Origin: an uncultured Actinomycetes bacterium
GTDB lineage: Bacteria; Actinomycetota; Actinomycetes; S36-B12; UBA5976
Assembly (NCBI GenBank): GCA_903925705.1
Contig: CAIYGJ010000154.1
Span: forward strand, 1 to 19,349
Direction of reading: 5' to 3'
Length of the DNA: 19,349 nt
The first letter of the stretch is position 1; the number at the start of each line of letters is the position of its first letter. The position numbers and the translations under genes were made by a program. Below are positions 12,998 through 19,349 of the stretch, in pieces. The notes beneath the pieces are model-generated. The model was not told the origin of the DNA. It searched no databases and saw only the letters and a program-made list of their open reading frames with translations.

Positions 12998-14078
12998 GCT
13001 CTTCACCTTGCCCTAGTTTTCCATGCGCTGCAATCAGCAACGCCGCATCTGGAGCTTCCAGAATTGCTGGTTTTCCAACCTGTTCTAAAACGATAAATCT
13101 AAGTTTCGAGCCGCGACTCTTTTTATCAATTCGCATTGCATCGTACAGCTGGCCGAAGGTTGCACGGTTGTAAATAACAGGCAGGCCAACTCCACTCAAG
13201 ATGGTTTGGTGGCGATTAACAGTGTTCTCATCAAGTTGTCCTGCTAGCTGCGATAAATGAGCAACAAACATCATGCCTACGCTTACTGCATTTCCATGGC
13301 GCCATGTGTAATTCTCAATTCGCTCAACTGCGTGCCCGAAAGTATGTCCGTAGTTCAAGATCTCACGACCAGTCGATGTTCCGAGAGTCTCCCGCAAGTC
13401 GCCGCCGACTACATCTGCCTTAACTTGAATTGCTCGCGCAATTACTTCAGGAGCATGAGCCCAGCCTGGTCTTTGAGCGCCCAAGATGTCGGATTCGATC
13501 AAGTTCAAAATAGTCTCGTCGCGAATGAAACCACACTTAATTACTTCTGCAAGTCCCCCGATGTAATCATCATGAGATTGTGAATCCAGAAAGTTCATGT
13601 CACAGATCACTGCAGCGGGCGAATAGATCGCTCCGACTAGATTCTTTCCCTCGGCAGTGTTGATTCCAGTCTTTCCACCAACTGCGGCGTCCACCATAGC
13701 TAACAAAGTTGTCGGCACGTGTACGACTCGGATTCCTCTGAGCCAAGTTGCTGCGACAAAACCTGCGAGGTCAGTTGTGGCGCCGCCGCCTAGCGAAATG
13801 ATCAAGTCATTGCGAGTGAATCCACCTTTACCAAGCGCCATCCAGCAAAATTCCAATACGGCTGCAGTCTTAGCATTCTCGGCATCGGGAACTTCAATCG
13901 ATATTGATTCCACATTTGAAAGACTCTGTCGCAACTGTCCAGCCGCTGCCTGCATCGACTGCGGATGAATTACCGCAACTCGAGTTGCACCATCAATGTG
14001 ATTAGCAACTTCGGCCAGAATGTCTCGACCTACAAATACTTGGTAGACATGTTCCGCCGTTACTTGAATGGATTTCAT
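12990..14078 (-). CDS. aroB: 3-dehydroquinate synthase
   Basis: A 362-residue NAD- and metal-dependent enzyme converting DAHP to 3-dehydroquinate, second step of the shikimate pathway. The N-terminal NAD-binding half has SLGGGATTDLAGFVAATW (95-112) and VPTTLLAMVDAAVGGKTGIN (121-140). The zinc ligands are E178 (GLAEVIK), H245 (GHTFGHAVE) and H261 (HGNAVSVGMM). Its ATG overlaps the aroK stop as ATGA. The length is normal for the family. Confidence 0.97.
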   Translation of the reverse strand: MKSIQVTAEHVYQVFVGRDILAEVANHIDGATRVAVIHPQSMQAAAGQLRQSLSNVESISIEVPDAENAKTAAVLEFCWMALGKGGFTRNDLIISLGGGATTDLAGFVAATWLRGIRVVHVPTTLLAMVDAAVGGKTGINTAEGKNLVGAIYSPAAVICDMNFLDSQSHDDYIGGLAEVIKCGFIRDETILNLIESDILGAQRPGWAHAPEVIARAIQVKADVVGGDLRETLGTSTGREILNYGHTFGHAVERIENYTWRHGNAVSVGMMFVAHLSQLAGQLDENTVNRHQTILSGVGLPVIYNRATFGQLYDAMRIDKKSRGSKLRFIVLEQVGKPAILEAPDAALLIAAHGKLGQGEEHA

Positions 14079-14587
14079 GCGGATTCCAATTTCTTTAATT
14101 CAGAAACAATTTCAGTAACTACCTCGGAAGGAATCAATTTCGATGTGTCTACACCAATTGATGCAACTTCTTTGTAGAAGGGTTCTCGAGCTGCCATCAG
14201 GTCTGCCAATTGCCCTCGGACATTTCCCAGAAGCAATGGACGATTACGATTCATGCCAACTCGGTCAACAGCTTGTGCCAATCCTGCAATCAGCCAAACA
14301 GCCTTAGCACCTTTTACTTTGGCTCTGGTTTCATCATTTCCAAGCGATCCCCCGCCGAGTGCAAGAACTACATTGGAGGAATCTAAAAGTTCCAAGATCA
14401 CATCGTGTTCAATTTGCCGAAATGCTGGTTCGCCATCTTGAGTGAAGATGTCAGACACACTTTTGCCAGCCCGGGATTCAATGACTTGGTCGCTGTCGAA
14501 AAATTCCAAGCTCAGTTCTTTTGCTAGAAGTTTTCCGACAGTAGTTTTTCCAGCACCAGGAACGCCTACTAAAACTATGGCTGACAT
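14075..14587 (-). CDS. aroK: Shikimate kinase
   Basis: A 170-residue P-loop kinase phosphorylating shikimate at O3. Walker A is GVPGAGKT (8-15). Shikimate contacts are D in FFDSD, R in FRQIE, and the GGG loop in LALGGGSLG; the lid arginine is in NRPLLL. The ATG at 14587 is chosen over a TTG at 14593 because AAGGA lies seven bases before it. The gene starts two bases after the aroC stop and overlaps aroB by four. Confidence 0.96.
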   Translation of the reverse strand: MSAIVLVGVPGAGKTTVGKLLAKELSLEFFDSDQVIESRAGKSVSDIFTQDGEPAFRQIEHDVILELLDSSNVVLALGGGSLGNDETRAKVKGAKAVWLIAGLAQAVDRVGMNRNRPLLLGNVRGQLADLMAAREPFYKEVASIGVDTSKLIPSEVVTEIVSELKKLESA

Positions 14588-14589
14588 CT

Positions 14590-15765
14590 TCAAATCCTTA
14601 GATTCGATTTAAACGCTTCGATGTTTCGGGCTGTTTCAGAAACATGATCGCCGCCAAACTTTTCAAGCAAAGCTTCAGCTAAAACTAAAGCGACCATAGC
14701 TTCTGCTACAACACCAGCGGCTGGGACAGCGCAAGCATCGCTACGCTGGGAAATCGCGGTAGCTGGCTCTCCAGTATTTACATCGATTGTCGAAAGCGCG
14801 CGCGGCACGGTTGAAATTGGTTTCATAGCAGCTCGAACTCGGATGGCGTCGCCAGTACTCATGCCGCCTTCAGTGCCACCACTGCGAGCTGTTTCGCGAT
14901 GAATCTCTCCGCCTTCACGGTAAATCTCATCATGAGCCATTGAGCCGCGGCGGCGAGAGGTTTCAAAACCATCGCCAACCTCGACGCCCTTGATTGCCTG
15001 GATACCCATCAAGGCAGCTGCAAGTTTGCTATCTAGTCTGCGATCCCAGTGAACATGCGAACCCAAACCAACTGGCACGCCATGTGCAACAACTTCGACT
15101 ACTCCGCCAAGAGTGTCACCATCTGATTGCGCTGCAGTAACTTCTGCTTGCATTGCTGAACTTGCAGTCGTCGAGAAACATCTGACTGGATCTTGATCGA
15201 TCTTTGGCAAGTCTGAAAAGTTTGGAATGGCATCTGAATCAGTAGCTACTGTTCCAATGCTGACTACGTGACTCATAACGGTGATGCCAGCAGCTTGAAG
15301 TAAAAATCTCTTAGCAACTTCGCCAAGGGCCACTCGGGCTGCAGTCTCGCGGGCACTTGCCCGCTCCAAGATTGGCCGGGCGTCAGTGTGTGAGTACTTT
15401 TGCATACCCGCTAAGTCCGCGTGTCCAGGTCGCGGTCGAGTTAGCGGTGCATTGCGCGCAATACTTTCTAGATCTTGGGCGGACACAGGATCGGCGGACA
15501 TCACATCTTGCCATTTAGGCCACTCGGAGTTTGCAATGCTTATTGCTACTGGGCCACCTTGGGTTAAACCGTGACGAATACCGCCGGTAATGGTGACTGC
15601 GTCTTGCTCAAATTTCATTCTTGCGCCGCGTCCAAAACCCAGTCGACGCCTGGCTAGTGCGGCATCAATGTCTGAAGTTTGCACTTCAATGCCAGCCGGC
15701 AAGCCCTCAATGATCGCGGAAAGCGCAGGCCCGTGAGATTCTCCAGCGGTTAACCAACGCAACAT
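14590..15765 (-). CDS. aroC: Chorismate synthase
   Basis: A 391-residue FMN-dependent enzyme forming chorismate from EPSP, the last common step of aromatic biosynthesis. Family signatures are all seen: TAGESHGPAL with H11 near the N-terminus, FGRGARMKFEQD, RPGHADLAGMQKY, RASARETAARVA and DGDTLGGVVEVVA. The length fits the actinobacterial enzyme, and no flavin-reductase domain is fused to it. ATG 15765 has only a GAGG placed one base upstream, or AAAGA nine bases upstream, so the binding site is weak. A 45-nt gap separates it from aroE, the widest within this operon, with no clear promoter. Confidence 0.97.
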   Translation of the reverse strand: MLRWLTAGESHGPALSAIIEGLPAGIEVQTSDIDAALARRRLGFGRGARMKFEQDAVTITGGIRHGLTQGGPVAISIANSEWPKWQDVMSADPVSAQDLESIARNAPLTRPRPGHADLAGMQKYSHTDARPILERASARETAARVALGEVAKRFLLQAAGITVMSHVVSIGTVATDSDAIPNFSDLPKIDQDPVRCFSTTASSAMQAEVTAAQSDGDTLGGVVEVVAHGVPVGLGSHVHWDRRLDSKLAAALMGIQAIKGVEVGDGFETSRRRGSMAHDEIYREGGEIHRETARSGGTEGGMSTGDAIRVRAAMKPISTVPRALSTIDVNTGEPATAISQRSDACAVPAAGVVAEAMVALVLAEALLEKFGGDHVSETARNIEAFKSNLRI

Positions 15766-15810
15766 GCCTCTAGTCTTTCACCTTTTGGGCAATAACACCG
15801 AATTGAAGGC

Positions 15811-16626
15811 CTAGATAGCGCTTAATCCCCTGGCTAACAGTTCGGCATTTAGCGCCTCTCGCATCTGCGCAATCGGTGCAGGATTTCCGGTCATTAACGT
15901 CAATTGATGTCCCGCTTGATGCAGCAACATGGCTAAGCCAGAAACGATTGTGCCTCCGGTTACCGCCCAAGATGCTGCTAGTTGTGTGGGCCACGGGTTA
16001 TAAACCACATCCAGAAGAAGTCCTGCCGGTGAGTAAACCTCACCAGCAATTTCGTCAAGTGCTCCAACGGGCGTGGTGTTCACGACAACATCGGCGGTCA
16101 GCCAGGATGAGTCACTAACTGAAGTGTGATTAAAGTTCACACTGATTTCTTGCGCAATTTTCGCCATGCGTTCAACATCAGAGACATTACGGGCAACACA
16201 GTTAACATCAGTCGCGCCAAGTCTTTGTAATGCGACAAGTGTTGATCTGGCAGTAGCTCCAGAGCCGAAAATTACCCCAGTGGAAATCTGCTTTGAACCC
16301 GCTTCAGCCAGCGCATCAACTAGACCCAGTACGTCGGTGTTAAACGCACTAACTTCAGTACCGAAAACTAATGTGTTTATCGCACCAGTCAGTGCGGAAA
16401 GTTCATCACAAGTATCTGCGTAATCAAATGCAACTGCCTTCAGCGGCATAGTTAACGAAACACCAAGCCAATTTGAATCTACAGATCCAAGAAAGCTGCC
16501 AAGTTCCGATTCAGCAGTTTCGATTGCTGAGTAAGTGTGATCTAGACCGAGTGCTCGATAGGCAGCATTGTGAAGCACCGGAGAAAGTGAATGAGAAACT
16601 GGGCTGCCTAGTACCGCCGCTTGCAT
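15811..16626 (-). CDS. aroE: Shikimate dehydrogenase
   Basis: A 271-residue NADPH-dependent reductase converting 3-dehydroshikimate to shikimate. The substrate domain has SPVSHSLSPVLHNAAY, the catalytic lysine K63 in GVSLTMPLK and D98 in AFNTD; the cofactor domain has the glycine-rich GSGATARST and the NTTPVG segment. The ATG at 16626 overlaps the last base of the mltG stop (TGATG), and GGAG lies nine bases upstream; a GTG at 16635 would sit directly on that site, so it is rejected. Confidence 0.94.
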   Translation of the reverse strand: MQAAVLGSPVSHSLSPVLHNAAYRALGLDHTYSAIETAESELGSFLGSVDSNWLGVSLTMPLKAVAFDYADTCDELSALTGAINTLVFGTEVSAFNTDVLGLVDALAEAGSKQISTGVIFGSGATARSTLVALQRLGATDVNCVARNVSDVERMAKIAQEISVNFNHTSVSDSSWLTADVVVNTTPVGALDEIAGEVYSPAGLLLDVVYNPWPTQLAASWAVTGGTIVSGLAMLLHQAGHQLTLMTGNPAPIAQMREALNAELLARGLSAI

Positions 16627-17738
16627 CAGTAACACACTCCTGCATTTGCATCACAGAAAGCCAGAAAATCTTCTTTCCAAACCAAAAATTCATCATACGA
16701 ACGCGTGAATTTTGTCTCCTGAGTATTTAGGTCAACTGTGATAAAAAACAGCCAGTCTCCAGCGGCAGGATTCAATGCTGCCTCAAGAGCTGCTGTGCCC
16801 GGAGCATCAATCGGCGTGGGTGGTAATCCTGGTCTTAAGTAGACGTTGTACGGAGTGTCCTTATTTAAAAGCTCAGTCGTAAGAATTACATCCGTTTTAC
16901 CCAGACCGTAGTTAACGCTGGAATCAAATTGGAGGGGCATTGGTTCAGCAAGTCGGTTGTACACCACGCGAGCAACCTTGGAAAAATCTCTTGGGTGGCC
17001 TTCAACCTCAAGCAATGACGCGATGGTAACTATTTCGTAAGGAGTACGACCCATCTGCTGAGCCCTGGCCACCAAATCAATTTTCGTCGCCTCAGTATTG
17101 AACCGAGCGATCATGTCACTAATCATTTGCTCTGCAGAGGTACCTGGTGCAAATTCGTATGTTGCGGGAAATAGAAAGCCCTCAGGATTCCCACCTGCGT
17201 AATCAGGTAGACCCAACTTGTTTGCATTGGCAACTGCGGCCTCAAAATCGACAAGCGGAAGTCCTGATTTCGTAACCAGCTCATTAATGGTCCAACTCAC
17301 TCGCTTGCCTTCTGGGATAACCACTTTTGTTACAACTCGATTAACCGGATCAAGTAAGGCCAAAATCGCATCCGAACTCTTCATTTCCAAGAACACGTTG
17401 TAGGCACCTGGTGAAATGGTTGCACTATCCGGGTTGTCGTTCGCCGCAGCAATGAAACCGTCGACGGATTTTACAACGCCGAGTGCTTTGAGAATATTTC
17501 CGATTTGGGCCAACGTTTCCCCCGGTGCGATTTGCACCTGAACCGAACCATTCCCTGGGCCAGGAAAATCTGGCGGACCTGAAAGCTGTGTGATTACTTT
17601 TGAGCCAAGCAGACCAACAATCGCAACTGTGGCAATCAAAATAAGCAGAGATTTAGCGAAAGGTTTCTTCTGCGAGCGACGTCCTGACGGTTCAGGTGTT
17701 GGAGACGAAGAGTTACTAAACAAATCTATGTTGTTCAT
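16626..17738 (-). CDS. mltG: Endolytic murein transglycosylase MltG (YceG-like)
   Basis: A 370-residue inner-membrane enzyme that cleaves nascent peptidoglycan strands and helps set their length. A 29-residue cytoplasmic tail with several basic residues precedes one membrane helix (about 30-46). A LysM-like segment follows (PGETLAQIGNILKALGVV), then the YceG catalytic domain with the glutamate E244 in ASLLEVEG and the downstream TPYNVYLRPGLPPTPIDAPG. Two cysteines close to the C-terminus (FCDANAGVC) may pair outside the membrane. The ATG is three bases after the ruvX stop. Pairing with ruvX and the aro genes is the usual actinobacterial order. Confidence 0.95.
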   Translation of the reverse strand: MNNIDLFSNSSSPTPEPSGRRSQKKPFAKSLLILIATVAIVGLLGSKVITQLSGPPDFPGPGNGSVQVQIAPGETLAQIGNILKALGVVKSVDGFIAAANDNPDSATISPGAYNVFLEMKSSDAILALLDPVNRVVTKVVIPEGKRVSWTINELVTKSGLPLVDFEAAVANANKLGLPDYAGGNPEGFLFPATYEFAPGTSAEQMISDMIARFNTEATKIDLVARAQQMGRTPYEIVTIASLLEVEGHPRDFSKVARVVYNRLAEPMPLQFDSSVNYGLGKTDVILTTELLNKDTPYNVYLRPGLPPTPIDAPGTAALEAALNPAAGDWLFFITVDLNTQETKFTRSYDEFLVWKEDFLAFCDANAGVCY

Positions 17739-17741
17739 TAA

Positions 17742-18197
17742 CTAACTCACTTCCTCTCCGGCTAACCCACCAGAATGTCTTTCGGTTGCCAAGGCATGTT
17801 CCAAAATAACTACTGCTGCCGCCTGATCTATTGCATCACGACTTTGCTTGACATTACGCCCTGCCTCTTGCATTCCACGTTGCGCACTTACGGTGCTTAA
17901 TCTCTCATCAATCATTCGCACTTCTGAATTTGACTCGACTAGCAGAACGGACAGTTCATGCGCAAAGTCCAACGCAGATTTAGTACTTGCTGTGTCTTTG
18001 CCCGCTAAATTTATTGGCTTTCCGACATACACGCAAACAACGTCATGTTCATCAACCAAGAGTTTGACCTGGTTAAGCGAATCAGGTCCAGCAGAAATAG
18101 TTGTTAGTGGTGTGGCAAGCAGGCCTTCACGGTCACATTTCGCCACACCAATTCGCACCGTGCCAACATCAAGAGCAATGCGAACGCCTGTGATCAT
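17742..18197 (-). CDS. ruvX: Putative pre-16S rRNA nuclease / Holliday junction resolvase RuvX (YqgF)
   Basis: A 151-residue RNase H-fold protein. The acidic active-site residues are D10 in IALDVGTVRIG, E in DERLST, and D in DAIDQAAAVVIL. E. coli YqgF matures the 16S rRNA 5' end; the M. tuberculosis protein has been reported to cut Holliday junctions, so the cellular role varies by lineage. The ATG is three bases after the alaS stop, and the stop is three bases before mltG. Confidence 0.94.
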   Translation of the reverse strand: MITGVRIALDVGTVRIGVAKCDREGLLATPLTTISAGPDSLNQVKLLVDEHDVVCVYVGKPINLAGKDTASTKSALDFAHELSVLLVESNSEVRMIDERLSTVSAQRGMQEAGRNVKQSRDAIDQAAAVVILEHALATERHSGGLAGEEVS

Positions 18198-18200
18198 TAA

Positions 18201-19349
18201 TTAGCCGCTAATTCCGTTTGCTGCTGAGACAAATGCACTATCGATGTTTGTAGCACCGGTTCCGCCGCCTTGGGCCATCTCCGAGTTTCCACCACCCTTG
18301 CCATCAAGCACAGGAAGCATCGCCTTAAGTACTGCGGATGCTGAAGCTCCAGAATCACGCGCCGCTGAGTCAGTCGTAACAACCACGGCCACCTTATCTT
18401 CCTCAACTGTCGCGCCAACTAACACGAAGTTAGAAGATTTGATACTCCCTTTCGCATTTGTGACTAAGTCGCGTAGATCACCAGCCGCAGTTCCTATCGG
18501 AGCAGTGAATCGATAAAGCGATACATCTCCTACGCGCACCGGTTCACCAACTAAAGATTCGATGTTGCTTGTTAGTGCCGTGGTACGTGCCTTTGCAATT
18601 TCTTTTTCGGCAGCCTTAAGGCGTTCCATCATCTTTGAAATGCGATCTGGCAGTTCTTCGGCTCGCACCTTGGTCATTTCCGAAAGCTGGCCAACCAGGT
18701 GATGCTCTCTAGCCAAATAGCGATAAGCATCCGCGCCAACAAGGGCTTCAACACGTCTTACGCCAGCTCCGATAGAACTCTCTGACAAGAAAGTTATGAC
18801 ACCAAGTTGACCGGAGCGCTCAGTGTGCGTTCCACCACAAAGCTCTCGAGCCCAGTCACCTACGCTCACAACACGAACTTGGTCACCATATTTCTCGCCA
18901 AACAATGCCATCGCGCCGGTGGCCCTAGCTTGTTCCTGCGTCATCAATTCCGCCGTAACGAGCAAGTTATCCAGAAGTACGTCGTTAACTCGGGCTTCTA
19001 CGTCTGACAAGACAGATTGTGGAACTGCCCCAGAACTTGGGAAATCAAATCGGAAGCGACCAGGCGAATTTTCTGAACCCATTTGTGTAGCAGTCTCACC
19101 CAAAGCTTCGCGGAATGCTTTGTGAACCATGTGAGTAGCGGTGTGGGCTCGCGAAATTGCTAAACGTCGCTGTACATCAACTTGGGTGATCGCACTGGCT
19201 CCAACCGCTAAGTCGCCGGAAAGCACACGACCTCGATGTACATAGAGACCAGGAACGGGAGTTTGCACATCAGAAATCTCAACAACAGACCCGTCACTGA
19301 GAGTGATCAAACCATGATCAGCAAGTTGTCCGCCACCTTCAGCGTAAAA
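18201..19349 (-). CDS. alaS: Alanyl-tRNA synthetase, C-terminal part (cut by window edge)
   Basis: The last 382 residues of alanyl-tRNA synthetase; the aminoacylation domain and start lie beyond the right edge. Reading from the edge, FYAEGGGQLADHG leads into the editing domain. Its zinc and editing ligands are seen as the HxxxH in AHTATHMVH and the C and H in CGGTH, so proofreading of mis-charged Ser and Gly is probably intact. A helical linker follows, then the C-terminal DHHA1-type domain with GKGGGNSEMAQGGG. The frame is open to the edge, so the TTG near 19310 is internal and not a start. This gene heads the operon in this window, followed by ruvX after three bases. Confidence 0.97.
   Translation of the reverse strand, partial: FYAEGGGQLADHGLITLSDGSVVEISDVQTPVPGLYVHRGRVLSGDLAVGASAITQVDVQRRLAISRAHTATHMVHKAFREALGETATQMGSENSPGRFRFDFPSSGAVPQSVLSDVEARVNDVLLDNLLVTAELMTQEQARATGAMALFGEKYGDQVRVVSVGDWARELCGGTHTERSGQLGVITFLSESSIGAGVRRVEALVGADAYRYLAREHHLVGQLSEMTKVRAEELPDRISKMMERLKAAEKEIAKARTTALTSNIESLVGEPVRVGDVSLYRFTAPIGTAAGDLRDLVTNAKGSIKSSNFVLVGATVEEDKVAVVVTTDSAARDSGASASAVLKAMLPVLDGKGGGNSEMAQGGGTGATNIDSAFVSAANGISG

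Noticed and set aside
19308..19310. TTG near 19310 as the start of an independent DHH-type protein
   Set aside because: The frame continues upstream to the window edge with typical AlaS sequence (FYAEGGGQLADHG), so it is an internal codon of a truncated alaS.
1..19349. A CRISPR array, prophage, insertion sequence or defence island
   Set aside because: There are no direct-repeat arrays, transposases, integrases or phage genes; nearly every gene is a conserved housekeeping gene in conserved order.

Overview
The window looks like a chromosomal, housekeeping stretch from a small-genome actinobacterium with moderate GC (by eye near or slightly below 50%, not computed). The actinobacterial assignment rests on RbpA, a Ppm1-type mannosyltransferase, a GarA/OdhI-type FHA protein, two actinobacterial MerR regulators (FtsR/Rv1828 and Rv1830 types), DUF881 proteins and an EF-P with a PGKGP loop. 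Tight packing, frequent 1-17 nt overlaps and moderate GC would suit a streamlined aquatic lineage such as Nanopelagicales (acI), but that is inference.

Layout. (1) 141-890 (+) polyprenol-phosphate mannose synthase, convergent with rbpA (1161-1490, -), the arrangement seen at Rv2050/Rv2051c in Mycobacterium tuberculosis. The intergenic gap carries a 29-bp, one-mismatch inverted repeat. (2) gcvP (1820-4702, -) behind a glycine riboswitch (about 4730-4860). (3) An Rv1830-type MerR gene (4908-5555, -) with its own promoter and a compact folded leader. (4) A minus-strand run, read in transcription order: pgsA2-like, DUF881, small basic protein, DUF881, gcvH, garA, ftsR, DUF151 nuclease (10393 down to 5793). 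Together with (2) and (3) this reproduces the M. tuberculosis order Rv1822-Rv1832. (5) A plus-strand tRNA with anticodon CAA (10457-10530) lying against the surrounding transcription. (6) A minus-strand operon alaS(partial)-ruvX-mltG-aroE-aroC-aroK-aroB-aroQ-pepQ-efp-nusB (19349 down to 10543), a classical actinobacterial order.

How the genes work together. aroE, aroC, aroK, aroB and aroQ supply five of the seven shikimate-pathway steps from one transcript. alaS, efp, nusB and ruvX are translation, transcription and nucleic-acid housekeeping, mltG ends glycan strands, and pepQ cleaves proline dipeptides. gcvP and gcvH are two of the glycine cleavage proteins (gcvT and lpd are not here). garA links signalling to 2-oxoglutarate metabolism, and ftsR plus the Rv1830 homologue are cell-division and growth regulators.

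No mobile element, CRISPR array, phage gene or obvious transferred island is visible. The observations most worth a second look are the long inverted repeat between ppm1 and rbpA, the CAA tRNA with a Leu-type D arm but only a 5-nt variable loop, the structured leader and dyad upstream of the Rv1830-type regulator, and the eroded phosphoswitch motif in GarA.
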